Source: Bacteroidia bacterium (GTDB taxonomy: Bacteria > Bacteroidota > Bacteroidia > Flavobacteriales > Schleiferiaceae). From it: 64,000 nt of DNA. The stretch covers positions 62,001 to 126,000 of the forward strand of contig JAUHWL010000007.1 of NCBI GenBank assembly GCA_030424545.1. Direction: 5' to 3'. Shown piece after piece: positions 24,761 through 33,786 of the stretch (positions within the stretch are counted from its first letter, which is position 1; each line of letters opens with the position of its first letter). The notes below the pieces were generated by a model, which was not told where the DNA came from, did no database searches, and saw only the letters and a list, made by a program, of their open reading frames with translations. The translations under genes and the position numbers were made by a program.

Positions 24761-24854
24761 GGAAAAGGATTATTACTCAACCTGTGTTGATGATTATGTA
24801 TTTATAATCGATGAACCACTACATTCTAGTATACAGAAAATCAATAATTTATTG

Positions 24855-26594
24855 CTAAATCCTACTCTGATACGTAAACAGCTCGTAATAGCGGCCCTGC
24901 TTAGCAATCAGCTCATCGTGCTTGCCACGTTCTACAATTTCGCCACCCTCAATAATTAAAATTTGGTCGGCTTGGCGAATTGTGCTCAGTCTGTGGGCGA
25001 TCACAAACGTTGTGCGGCCGCGCATCAATTGTTCTAAACTGCGCTGTATAAATGTTTCGCTTTCGGTGTCGAGATTTGAAGTGGCTTCATCTAAAATAAT
25101 TATCTCCGGATTTGCCAAAAGTGCGCGCGCAATGGAGATTCGCTGGCGTTGCCCGCCCGAAAGTTTTACACCGCGCTCGCCAATTACGGTGTCCAATCCA
25201 TCTTCAAACCGATCGGTAAACTCGTTTACATAAGCACCTTTTACAGCGTCTAAAAGCTCCGATTCGGTAGCGTTTGGTCGGGGAAAAAGAATGTTTTCGC
25301 GAATGGTTCCTTCAAACAGAAAATCGTCTTGCAGCACCACGCCCAAATGCTGGCGGTAACTTTTCAAGCTCACCTTAGAAAGGTCTTGGCCGTCAATGGT
25401 AATGAGGCCGCTGTCGGGGTTTAAAAAAGTGGCCGCTAAGCCCGCAATGGTAGATTTTCCCGAACCCGAACTTCCCACCAAAGCTGTAACGCTGCCCCGA
25501 GGTGCCACAAAATTTATATTTTTCAGGACGGTTTTATCTTCTTCGTAACTAAAGTTTACATTCTCAAAAACAATGTCTCCATTTACAGAAGTCAAAGTAT
25601 TTGGCCGATTAATCTCGTCATCTTCGGGCGCCATTTGCATAATTTCTTCGGTGCGGTCTAGCCCCGCAAATGCCTCTGTAAGTTGGCTGCCAATGTTGCT
25701 CATTTGCACAATGGGCGCAATCATAAACCCGAGATAGAGTGTAAAAGCAAGAAAATCGCCAAAGGTCATGCTGCCAACAATGATAAAATAACCGCCCATT
25801 CCCATGATTCCGGTGCTGGCCAAACCGAGTAAAAACGTAGCCGAACTTGTAACCAAAGCAGTAGAAGTGAGGCTGGCTTTAACGTTCTCAAAAAGGCGTC
25901 TAGCGCCATCTTCAAACACCAAGTTTTCTTGTTCTTCGGCATTAAAACCTTTAATTACACGGGCGCCATTCAATGTTTCTGTAAGCCTGCCCGTTACCTC
26001 GGCATTTAACTTCCCGCGTTCGCGGAAAATGGGGCGAATTTTACCAAATGCTTTTAGCGCAACAAAAGCGAAAATCGCCACCGGAACAAGCACGAAAAAT
26101 GTCATGGTTGCATTTATTCTAATCAGTAAAAACAAAGAAATAATAGCCGTTAACGTGCCACCCACCAATTGCACCAATCCTGTTCCTACTAAATTCCGGA
26201 CGCCTTCTACATCCGTCATAATACGCGAAACCAACGCGCCAGATTTGTTGTTGTCAAAGTAACTAATCGGCAGTGAAAGCACTTTTTTCTGCACTTTGGT
26301 GCGCAGTTCAGAGATAAGAAATTGTGCCTCTACACTTAATAGTTTCGTGAGTAAAAACGAGGTAATGGCTTGCACAGCAATGGCCGCAACCACTACCAAA
26401 AGCAAGATTTTAAGCATGTCAAGGTCTTTGTTTACTATGACATTGTCGATAAGAAATTTACTAGCGCCCGGTAGCACCAAGCTCGCCACGCGGCTGATAA
26501 CGATTAAAATTAAACCTATAAATATGGTTTTTCTGCGCGGCCAAATAATCTGCTTAAAGGCCCATGCAAACGTGATGTTCTGTTTCTTGCTCAT
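24855..26594 (-). CDS. MsbA-type ABC exporter (fused permease-ATPase)
   Basis: A 579-residue half-transporter. Six transmembrane helices occupy about residues 20-310. The nucleotide-binding domain follows with Walker A GSSGSGKST (about 374-382), signature LSGGQRQR (about 482-489), Walker B IIILDEATSN and the H-loop AHRLST. It would work as a homodimer exporting lipid or a small hydrophobic compound. MsbA-like lipid A flipping is possible, but this family is broad. It is GC-richer than most genes here. A second exporter of similar design is at 61881-63656. Confidence 0.93.
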   Translation of the reverse strand: MSKKQNITFAWAFKQIIWPRRKTIFIGLILIVISRVASLVLPGASKFLIDNVIVNKDLDMLKILLLVVVAAIAVQAITSFLLTKLLSVEAQFLISELRTKVQKKVLSLPISYFDNNKSGALVSRIMTDVEGVRNLVGTGLVQLVGGTLTAIISLFLLIRINATMTFFVLVPVAIFAFVALKAFGKIRPIFRERGKLNAEVTGRLTETLNGARVIKGFNAEEQENLVFEDGARRLFENVKASLTSTALVTSSATFLLGLASTGIMGMGGYFIIVGSMTFGDFLAFTLYLGFMIAPIVQMSNIGSQLTEAFAGLDRTEEIMQMAPEDDEINRPNTLTSVNGDIVFENVNFSYEEDKTVLKNINFVAPRGSVTALVGSSGSGKSTIAGLAATFLNPDSGLITIDGQDLSKVSLKSYRQHLGVVLQDDFLFEGTIRENILFPRPNATESELLDAVKGAYVNEFTDRFEDGLDTVIGERGVKLSGGQRQRISIARALLANPEIIILDEATSNLDTESETFIQRSLEQLMRGRTTFVIAHRLSTIRQADQILIIEGGEIVERGKHDELIAKQGRYYELFTYQSRI

Positions 26595-26687
26595 GGGCGG
26601 TTATTCGTCTAAAATCGTACCTCAAAATTTGGTCTGACAAATCGTCTCTAAACAAAATGAGAATCATGATTTAATGGGCACTTTGCC

Positions 26688-26695
26688 TACTTTCG
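26688..26695 (+). promoter_or_regulatory. Candidate -7 element for the ABC-F gene
   Basis: TACTTTCG, seven of eight positions of TAnnTTTG, 24 bases before the ATG at 26720. Confidence 0.35.
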
Positions 26696-26719
26696 CGCCC
26701 CTTTTTAAAAGATGCAGAA

Positions 26720-28357
26720 ATGATTTCAGTAAATGCAATTGGCGTAGAATTTAGCGGAGAAACGCTGTTTAAAGATGTTTCTTTTGTAGTTAACGAAAAC
26801 GATAAAATTGCCTTGATGGGCAAGAATGGCGCTGGAAAAAGCACCATGATGAAAATTATTGCGGGCGTAACGAAACCTACAAAAGGGAGTATTTCGGCAC
26901 CAAAAGACGCTGTAATTGCATACTTGCCTCAGCATTTGCTTACCGAAGATAACTGCACCGTTTTTGAAGAAGCGGCCAAAGCATTTCGCTCTATTTTTGA
27001 GATGCGAGACGAAATAGACAAGCTGAACAAAGAGCTTGAAACCCGCACCGATTATGAAAGTGATGCCTATATGGACATCATCAATCGGGTATCTGAATTG
27101 GGCGAAAAATATTATTCGATAGAAGAAAGCAACTTTGATAAAGAAATAGAGCGCGCACTTATTGGCCTTGGTTTTAAGCGTGAAGATTTTACGCGCCAGA
27201 CCAAAGAATTTAGCGGTGGATGGCGCATGCGCATTGAGTTGGCAAAAATTCTGCTGCAAAAACCAGATTTGGTTTTGTTGGATGAACCTACAAATCACAT
27301 CGACATTGAGTCTGTGATTTGGTTGGAAGATTTTTTAAAGAATAAAGCCAAGGGTGTGGTGGTTATTTCGCATGATAAAACCTTTATCGACAACATTACC
27401 AACCGAACCATTGAAGTAACAATGGGCCGTATTTACGATTACAAAGCCAATTACTCACACTATTTAACCTTGCGCGAAGAAAGGCGTATTCATCAGCTTA
27501 AGGCATACAACGAGCAACAAAAATTTATTGCCGATAACATGGCGTTTATAGAACGGTTTAAGGGAACTTATTCCAAAACCAATCAGGTAAACTCGCGCGA
27601 ACGCATGCTAGAAAAATTGGAAATTATTGAGATAGATGAAGTTGATAACTCAGCATTAAACCTGCGTTTTCCGCCTTGCCAACGCAGTGGAGACTATCCG
27701 GTAATTGCAAAAGATTTAAGCAAAAGTTATGGCGAAAAAGTGGTGTTTAAATCAGCAAACCTGAGTATTGCAAGGGGAGAAAAAGTGTGTTTTGTTGGCC
27801 GTAATGGCGAAGGAAAAAGTACCATGATAAAAGCCATTATGGGCGAAATAGATTTTGAAGGCGAATGTACTTTGGGGCACAATGCCAAAGTAGGATACTT
27901 TGCGCAAAATCAGGCTGCTTTGCTGGATCCAAGTTTATCGGTTTTTGAAACAGTAGACCAAATTGCCAAAGGTGATGTGCGCACACAAATAAAAAATATT
28001 TTGGGCGGATTTATGTTTAGCGGAGATGCTATCGATAAAAAAGTTCAGAATTTATCTGGGGGAGAGAAAACGCGTTTGGCCATGGTAAAACTGCTATTAG
28101 AGCCTGTAAACGTGCTTATTCTAGATGAACCTACCAATCACCTCGACCTAAAAAGTAAAGATGTTTTAAAACAAGCCTTGCTAAATTTTGATGGCACGTT
28201 AATTCTTGTTTCGCACGATCGTGATTTCTTGCTTGGGCTTTCGCAAAAGGTTTTTGAGTTTAAAAACCAACGGGTTATTGAGCATTTTGAAAGCGTTGAC
28301 GAATTTTTAGAGCGCAATAAAATTGACAATCTAAAACAAGTTGAACTGATAGGATAG
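26720..28357 (+). CDS. ABC-F family ribosome-associated ATPase
   Basis: A 545-residue soluble protein with two ABC ATPase domains and no membrane part. First Walker A is GKNGAGKST (about 34-42) with signature FSGGWRMR; the second is GRNGEGKST (about 360-368) with signature LSGGEKTR. A charged linker of about 80 residues between them (the P-site tRNA interaction motif region) defines ABC-F translation factors such as EttA, YbiT and Uup. It most resembles the YbiT branch. A role in translation, possibly relieving stalled ribosomes, is known for the family. I see no sign of antibiotic-resistance specialisation. Confidence 0.93.
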   Translation: MISVNAIGVEFSGETLFKDVSFVVNENDKIALMGKNGAGKSTMMKIIAGVTKPTKGSISAPKDAVIAYLPQHLLTEDNCTVFEEAAKAFRSIFEMRDEIDKLNKELETRTDYESDAYMDIINRVSELGEKYYSIEESNFDKEIERALIGLGFKREDFTRQTKEFSGGWRMRIELAKILLQKPDLVLLDEPTNHIDIESVIWLEDFLKNKAKGVVVISHDKTFIDNITNRTIEVTMGRIYDYKANYSHYLTLREERRIHQLKAYNEQQKFIADNMAFIERFKGTYSKTNQVNSRERMLEKLEIIEIDEVDNSALNLRFPPCQRSGDYPVIAKDLSKSYGEKVVFKSANLSIARGEKVCFVGRNGEGKSTMIKAIMGEIDFEGECTLGHNAKVGYFAQNQAALLDPSLSVFETVDQIAKGDVRTQIKNILGGFMFSGDAIDKKVQNLSGGEKTRLAMVKLLLEPVNVLILDEPTNHLDLKSKDVLKQALLNFDGTLILVSHDRDFLLGLSQKVFEFKNQRVIEHFESVDEFLERNKIDNLKQVELIG

Positions 28358-28408
28358 CATGTAAATTCATGTCCTATGCATTTAGGTGAACCTAGATTCT
28401 AGACTTGT

Positions 28409-28828
28409 TTAATTAAACTGAAGAACAGCCAAAACAATGATGAGCAGCCCGCTAAGCATAGTGATTTTACCGAGCAAAGCAATTTTTTTCATGTGGACCT
28501 CATAATCGGCTTTGGCAGCTTTTTTTGCAATGGAACCAATAATTCCCACCAAAACAACAAGTAGAACAACCAAAATAAGTTTGGCCAATAAGAGGGGAGT
28601 TTTGGTTAAAATTTCCCAATAGGGCGTAAGTAAATAAAGTCCACTTATTACCAAAAGCGTTAGGCCTGTATGGCCCATTTTACTTAGTGTAAACGCATTA
28701 ATTTGAAAAGTTTTAGCCTGATCGGACGGCATTTTTGATGCGGCCATACCAATAAACATAAAGGCAAAACTGGTGCCCAAGCTCATGCCAATGCCTATAA
28801 AATGTAGGATTAATGCCGCATCTCTCAT
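28409..28828 (-). CDS. Small four-helix integral membrane protein
   Basis: A 139-residue protein with four predicted transmembrane helices (about 5-27, 50-70, 80-103, 117-137). The first carries a His (LILHFIGIG) and the second loop another (MGHTG), a layout seen in CopD/DUF2269-like membrane proteins that may bind haem or metal. I cannot assign a family firmly. It converges on the ABC-F gene and is divergent from the porin gene. Confidence 0.65.
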   Translation of the reverse strand: MRDAALILHFIGIGMSLGTSFAFMFIGMAASKMPSDQAKTFQINAFTLSKMGHTGLTLLVISGLYLLTPYWEILTKTPLLLAKLILVVLLVVLVGIIGSIAKKAAKADYEVHMKKIALLGKITMLSGLLIIVLAVLQFN

Positions 28829-28927
28829 AATCTAATGTGTTATTGTTAAAAACGAAAAGTATTCTATTTTTTGATTTTAAAAAAGCGTTAGATTTTGTCT
28901 TTACTTTAGAGCAGAAATTGGTTTTAT

Positions 28928-30109
28928 ATGAAAAAAGTTTTACTAAACATTCATTTTACATTTTTGGGTATTCTAATTTTCTTGAGTTGTGCAACGCCTA
29001 TTCGAGCGCAAACAGCGGGATACGACACCACCCAATTCAATCCAACTTTTATTCAAAGCGAAAATGGGCATTATAGTTTGCGCTTGGGCATGTACACGCA
29101 ATTCCGCTACAACGCAACTTATCAAGCAAACATGCCAGATTCCCTTACGTCCTTTGCGAGAGGGTATAGTTTAGCGCGTACACGGATTTTTTTTGAAGGA
29201 AACTTAACAAAGAAGTTCTATTATCATACACGCATCAACATCAACCCAACGGGAGATTTTGAGTTCATGGTGGCCTTTTTGCAATGGAACATAAATAAAA
29301 AAATGTGGATTAGGGCTGGCAAACAGTTTATGGCTTTAGGGCTAGAAGACTGGATGTTTCCGCAAGATTTGGCTTCGATAGAGTTTTCGGCAAATGATTT
29401 TACCTATGCCATTTGGTCAAGTTTTGGTTTTCAATTTCGGCATGTACCTAATGATAAGCTACGTTATTTTATAAGCGTTGGCAACGGTGCTTATGGCGGC
29501 CGTCAAGGGTTTCCGGCCCCGAATGCTACAGATGCTACTTTTATTGGCCGTGGAGAATGGAACATACTTGGAAACGGTTGGAGCAATTGGGATGATATGG
29601 TTGGCCGCAGAGGTAAAAAGCTTGGCATGCTCCTCGGTTTTAGCGCGGGTAGCAGCAGCAGACAAAAAGAAGCGCTAGATTCGACCGATTTCTTATCAGC
29701 AACACAGTTTAACATAGATTACAGTATAACCGGCAATGGATTTCGATTGTTCACCGCAGCTTCATTAACCAGTCGTAATTATGAGAATGCCTCTTTAAAC
29801 AATTCGGTAAATGGTTTTTATGCAACATTGGGCTATTGGGTGGGCAACAATTTGTTTGCCTATGGGCGATTTGATTATGTAGGCAAGGGAGATTTTAAAG
29901 GTGCATCTCAAAATTATGTTGCACCAGGTTTAGGCATTTCTTTTTACCCTTTCCAATGGACAAACAGAACGCGGTTTACAATAGAATACAATTATCTGGA
30001 TGCAACCATTACAAACACAATTGTGGCTCCTGATGGTCAGCTTGGTTGGACAGATAGCCCGTATGGCAACCAACAAGCATTTCGTCTTCAAATACAATTC
30101 GGATTTTAA
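28928..30109 (+). CDS. Outer-membrane porin (phosphate-selective porin O/P-like)
   Basis: A 393-residue protein with a signal peptide ending CATPIRA-QT; the Cys lies inside the hydrophobic core and a lipobox is not convincing. The mature part is a beta-barrel with alternating aromatic strands (YSLRLGMYTQFRYNATYQ; FYYHTRININPTG; WIRAGKQFMALGLEDW) and a C-terminal Phe, needed for outer-membrane insertion. It resembles the OprO/OprP porin family of Bacteroidota. A secreted glutaminase gene follows after 19 bases, so this may admit glutamine or peptides; that is inference. Confidence 0.85.
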   Translation: MKKVLLNIHFTFLGILIFLSCATPIRAQTAGYDTTQFNPTFIQSENGHYSLRLGMYTQFRYNATYQANMPDSLTSFARGYSLARTRIFFEGNLTKKFYYHTRININPTGDFEFMVAFLQWNINKKMWIRAGKQFMALGLEDWMFPQDLASIEFSANDFTYAIWSSFGFQFRHVPNDKLRYFISVGNGAYGGRQGFPAPNATDATFIGRGEWNILGNGWSNWDDMVGRRGKKLGMLLGFSAGSSSRQKEALDSTDFLSATQFNIDYSITGNGFRLFTAASLTSRNYENASLNNSVNGFYATLGYWVGNNLFAYGRFDYVGKGDFKGASQNYVAPGLGISFYPFQWTNRTRFTIEYNYLDATITNTIVAPDGQLGWTDSPYGNQQAFRLQIQFGF

Positions 30110-30128
30110 CTTTAATAAAACACCAAGC

Positions 30129-31178
30129 ATGATAACATCTAATTTTTCAATAAAAGGTCAAATTGTTTTTACGCTGCTATTTGTAGCTGCATGTATTCCG
30201 GCAAATGCACAGAAAAGCAAGAAGAAAAGTAAAGCTCCAAATTATCAGGAAGTAATTAACGAGGCGCACGCCAAGTACAAGGACGTAAAAGAAGGTGCCA
30301 ATGCCGATTATATTGAGGAGTTGGCCAAAGTAAACCCAAATATCTTTGGAATTGTAATCGTTACCCCTAAAGGCGAGGTTTTTACCGTAGGAGATTTTTC
30401 TGAATATGTTTCTATCCAAAGTGTTTCTAAAGTTTTTACAATGGCAAAAGTTATTGAAGAACTAGGGCCAGAGGCACTTTTAGAAAAAATTGGCGCAGAT
30501 GCTACAGGCTTGCCTTTTAATTCGGTTGAGGCCGTAGAACATATGAAAGGCAAAGAAATAAACCCCTTGGTAAATCCAGGCGCCATCATGAGTACGAGCT
30601 TGATTGCAGGGACAGATTCCGCAGAAAAATGGAACAATGTACAGGCAACTTTAAACAGCTTTGCCGCAAGAAAATTAGAAATCAATAAGCCGGTTTACAT
30701 CAGCGAAGCCAATGATAATGTACACAACCAAGCGTTGGCCGTACTCTTACAGAGTTATGGTAGAATGTATTGGGACCCGCGAGAAATTACAGACGTTTAT
30801 ACAAAACAATGTAGTATGAACGTAAGCGCAAAAGACTTGGCAATTATGGCTGGTACGCTTGCCAATGGTGGCATAAACCCAGTTTCGAAAGAAGTTGTTG
30901 TTAGTCCTTCAACTGTTTCTCATGTGTTGGCTGTAATGAGTACGGCAGGTTTGTATGATGATTCTGGAATTTGGTTTTACAATACAGGGTTGCCCGCAAA
31001 GAGTGGTGTAGGAGGTGGTTTTATTGCTGTTGTACCGGGTAAATTTGGCATTGCGGTGGTCTCACCTCCGTTAGATAAAGCCGGTAACAGCGTTAAAGCA
31101 CAATTGGTGATTGAACATGTCGTAAATGCTTTGGGTCTAAATCCTTATTTGATTAAACCTGTTGGTGCCAAGAAGTAA
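30129..31178 (+). CDS. glsA: Exported glutaminase A
   Basis: A 349-residue protein. The ATG at 30129 gives a signal peptide (about residues 1-28, ending ANA-Q), followed by a Lys-rich spacer and the glutaminase domain. This belongs to the serine-dependent beta-lactamase-like fold, with S98-x-x-K101 in SVSKVF. NPLVNPGAI, the SEANDNVHNQALA and YTKQCSMNV segments, and GLPAKSGVGGG all match. It hydrolyses glutamine to glutamate and ammonia. Most bacterial glutaminases are cytosolic, so the export signal is notable. It shares a transcript with the upstream porin. Confidence 0.93.
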   Translation: MITSNFSIKGQIVFTLLFVAACIPANAQKSKKKSKAPNYQEVINEAHAKYKDVKEGANADYIEELAKVNPNIFGIVIVTPKGEVFTVGDFSEYVSIQSVSKVFTMAKVIEELGPEALLEKIGADATGLPFNSVEAVEHMKGKEINPLVNPGAIMSTSLIAGTDSAEKWNNVQATLNSFAARKLEINKPVYISEANDNVHNQALAVLLQSYGRMYWDPREITDVYTKQCSMNVSAKDLAIMAGTLANGGINPVSKEVVVSPSTVSHVLAVMSTAGLYDDSGIWFYNTGLPAKSGVGGGFIAVVPGKFGIAVVSPPLDKAGNSVKAQLVIEHVVNALGLNPYLIKPVGAKK

Positions 31179-31201
31179 CTTGACGTAGCGTAAAGTATTC
31201 A

Positions 31202-31918
31202 TCAACAAGAACAAAACGACACGATAACTACTTTTTGCCCATGAAATTTTTCTAAAATTTCTGCGGTTATTTCATCAATAGAATCTTCAAATTCGTTCAT
31301 ACGTTTTTCTGCTTCGCGATATGATTCGCTGCCGTTATAAGGCTCTTCGTCTTCTAGATTTTTTAAAATTTTATTGTAGATGGCCTGACTCTTTTCTAAC
31401 TCGGCAAGTATTTCTTCTGTTTGTGCTGTTTTTTCGTGGATAAAAATCTCCCAACTGCACAAATAGCCGTTTGCCAAAACAGTTTGTATAGGCGTACTTT
31501 TCATCCAAATTGTATCGGCAAGTGTATGGCTAGTCTCTATATTACTCAAATACCCATAGTCTATCATGGTATCTATTGAAATACGGGCTATGTCCTGGAA
31601 AGCAATTTTATCCGGATTTACCAAAGTATAAATCACGGCTACGTCATAGCTTTCGAAAGGCGAGTAGGTGTATGAAATTCTGTTTTTAGAATATATTAAA
31701 GTGTCGTTTCCATTATTTAATAATCGGCAAAACCTTTTTGTAACGTAGCCATCGTGCTTCATAGAATCTACATCAAAATAGGCACTAGCAATGTATGCGT
31801 GCCCTTTTATCACCTCTTGGTTTTTTGTTTGAAGCGTGAAATCTACATACCAACCGTTATATTCTGCGCTTGCGAAGTGGAAAAGCGCGAGCAATATTAT
31901 AGTGAAGAGTTTTCTCAT
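31202..31918 (-). CDS. Secreted protein of unknown function, Cys-terminating
   Basis: A 238-residue protein with a short signal peptide (about residues 1-18). It has no recognisable domain. Residues 20-150 look beta-rich and residues 160-225 form a long charged helix, a likely coiled coil (HEKTAQTEEILAELEKS and onward). The last residues are SFCSC, with a CxC at the very end. It is the third gene after an ABC permease and ATPase, eight bases after the latter, so it may be the cargo or partner of that transporter. This is inference from position. Confidence 0.75.
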   Translation of the reverse strand: MRKLFTIILLALFHFASAEYNGWYVDFTLQTKNQEVIKGHAYIASAYFDVDSMKHDGYVTKRFCRLLNNGNDTLIYSKNRISYTYSPFESYDVAVIYTLVNPDKIAFQDIARISIDTMIDYGYLSNIETSHTLADTIWMKSTPIQTVLANGYLCSWEIFIHEKTAQTEEILAELEKSQAIYNKILKNLEDEEPYNGSESYREAEKRMNEFEDSIDEITAEILEKFHGQKVVIVSFCSC

Positions 31919-31926
31919 TTACAATG

Positions 31927-32607
31927 TTATTTTAGTCCTATGTTTTCAATTTTAAAACCAATAGTCATCATTTTCATGTCTTCTTCTAAGCTTGCAAATT
32001 CATCATTTTTAACGGCCCTGATTTGCTTTCCTTTTTGCAACAAATGAATCTCATCACAGGTATCGCTCAATGTAGAAAATATGTGCGAAGAAATGAGGAC
32101 GATTTTATTCAATGCCTTTAGTTTATTAATGATTTCGATGAGCATCATGTTGCTCTGAATGTCAACCCCATTAAAGGGTTCGTCTAAAATAAAGTAGTCG
32201 TTTTCTTGTAGTAGAATTGCCGTAAGCGCCAGCTTTTTCTTCATTCCGGTAGAGTAGGTTGCTGCGTACTGATTGAGTGGCAAATCGAAAATATTCTTGC
32301 TTTCTATGTCGATATTGGTTTTGCCGCGCGCATTGCAAAGCAAGCGGATGTATTCTTTTCCGGTGATGCGTTTAAAGAAGAAAGGTTCTGTCAGTAATAA
32401 ACCCAAATGGTTTTTTAGCGGAGCAATTTCTGATGTTATTTTACCATCATAATCTTCTAAACCCGCAATACACCTAAAAAGCGTTGTTTTTCCCGCGCCA
32501 TTTTCGCCAACAATGCCGTACACTTTTCCACTAGAAAATTTCAAATTTATATTCTCTAAAACGGTGTGTTTGCCATAGGCTTTGCAGAGGTCTTCAATTT
32601 CAATCAT
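31927..32607 (-). CDS. ABC transporter ATP-binding protein
   Basis: A 226-residue ABC ATPase of the drug/gliding-export type. Walker A is GENGAGKTT (about 34-42). The signature is YSTGMKKKL, a variant of LSGGQ typical of ABC-2 exporters. Walker B is YFILDEPFNGVD and the H-loop SSHIF. It overlaps the upstream permease gene by four bases, so the pair forms one exporter. Confidence 0.9.
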   Translation of the reverse strand: MIEIEDLCKAYGKHTVLENINLKFSSGKVYGIVGENGAGKTTLFRCIAGLEDYDGKITSEIAPLKNHLGLLLTEPFFFKRITGKEYIRLLCNARGKTNIDIESKNIFDLPLNQYAATYSTGMKKKLALTAILLQENDYFILDEPFNGVDIQSNMMLIEIINKLKALNKIVLISSHIFSTLSDTCDEIHLLQKGKQIRAVKNDEFASLEEDMKMMTIGFKIENIGLK

Positions 32608-33521
32608 CTTAAATAGCGGTTTAATTTGTTGATTGATTTTTTAAAGAGATAGGGGATCAACAGCAACAAAAGTGGTGGAAAGTACAAGCAAATAACCAGC
32701 AGTATGGCCTCGGGGATATTCATCTCAATTGGGTATGCCGCATACTTTGCCAATATAACGGCCCATAGAAAAAACAGACCTGCAAATAAAAATAAGATGA
32801 TTAAATCGGTGTCTGCGGGATAATAAACAATTAAGCTGCACACAATGGGTAGTGCCAATGGCAACGTATAAATGCTGGCAATTTTTAGTTTTTTAAAGAG
32901 GAAGTCGCTAGGGTTATCTGCGTGAATCCACACATAAAATTCGTTTTCTGGTTTGGCATAAAAGCTCATCGCAACAAGAAAAACCAACAGCATCGCAAAG
33001 ATTCCTAAATTCATATTATTTACACGAATGGCAATAAACGTAAGTGCGTAAGCAATAGGGAAAATGTAGAATGTTTTCCGAAAACCTACGGTAAACTCAA
33101 AAGGGTTTTTGTAAAAAGGTGTTGGAATTGTAAAGGAGCGATTGATTTTAATAGAAATGGTGGCGATAAGAAAACTCGCGATAAACAGTAAAGAGGCTTC
33201 TATAAACGCATTGTGGTAAAGCAATAATCCAACAAAAGGAGTACTTACAATGATGTTTTCGATCACCCGGATTTGTCTAAACTTTTTAGTGCCAAAGGTG
33301 CATTGCAAAAACTCGTTTCTGTTTGTGTGGGTGAGGTTAAATAGCAAACTCAACGCAACAAGAACAACCAAATACTTGGCAAATGTTGATTGCTCGAACA
33401 AATAATCAGACAACAAAACAAAGCCCATTGCGCCTAATCCGTAACCAATTACAGGATTTATTTTAGCTTCCCAAAGCCTGCGGTTTGCCATTTTGTATTG
33501 AAGGATGAAGTATTCTTTCAC
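32604..33521 (-). CDS. ABC exporter permease-like membrane protein
   Basis: A 305-residue polytopic protein with about eight hydrophobic segments and a charged N-terminus (MKEYFILQYKMANRRLWEAKINP). I recognise no named family, but the layout and the coupled ATPase gene point to an ABC-2-like permease. Similar uncharacterised permeases occur in other Flavobacteriia (general knowledge, not checked). Substrate unknown. It leads the three-gene operon that ends with the Cys-terminating secreted protein. Confidence 0.75.
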   Translation of the reverse strand: MKEYFILQYKMANRRLWEAKINPVIGYGLGAMGFVLLSDYLFEQSTFAKYLVVLVALSLLFNLTHTNRNEFLQCTFGTKKFRQIRVIENIIVSTPFVGLLLYHNAFIEASLLFIASFLIATISIKINRSFTIPTPFYKNPFEFTVGFRKTFYIFPIAYALTFIAIRVNNMNLGIFAMLLVFLVAMSFYAKPENEFYVWIHADNPSDFLFKKLKIASIYTLPLALPIVCSLIVYYPADTDLIILFLFAGLFFLWAVILAKYAAYPIEMNIPEAILLVICLYFPPLLLLLIPYLFKKSINKLNRYLR

Positions 33522-33786
33522 GAAAAATGTGTGTGGTTTATTTTGCTATTTCAACCGATATACTGCGATGCAAATCTTGGGTCATAAGTGGCTCATGTTT
33601 GGAATATTGCCGTCCCGAAGGTTTATATGCATATTATTACGAATATCGTTTTTCAGCGTTTGCTTCCGAATCCAATTGTTTTTTAACGGAGGTAAAATAA
33701 ACGTGGTAAAGCTCAAAACAAAGTTTCTAGGCTATTGTGATTTGAGCCAACATTAGCGTAAGCAAAGCCAGGTTTAGATGTTCATT

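Noticed and set aside
25804-26262. Open frame of 152 codons on the plus strand inside the ABC exporter gene
   Set aside because: Antisense shadow of the transmembrane region with no motif and no promoter.
26726-27298. Open frame of 190 codons on the minus strand inside the ABC-F gene
   Set aside because: Antisense of the first ATPase domain; the product resembles no protein.
28350-28380. Hairpin after the ABC-F gene as a terminator
   Set aside because: The pairing (AGGA..CATG with CATG..TCCT) is bulged and no T tract follows.
30000-30128. Upstream extension of the glutaminase
   Set aside because: It overlaps the porin in another frame and would bury the signal peptide. The ATG at 30129 is better.
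33522-33786. Possible gene in the gap between the ABC permease and the formate dehydrogenase
   Set aside because: A frame exists on the plus strand but it begins inside the permease antisense and has no recognisable features. I see no clear promoter or terminator either.
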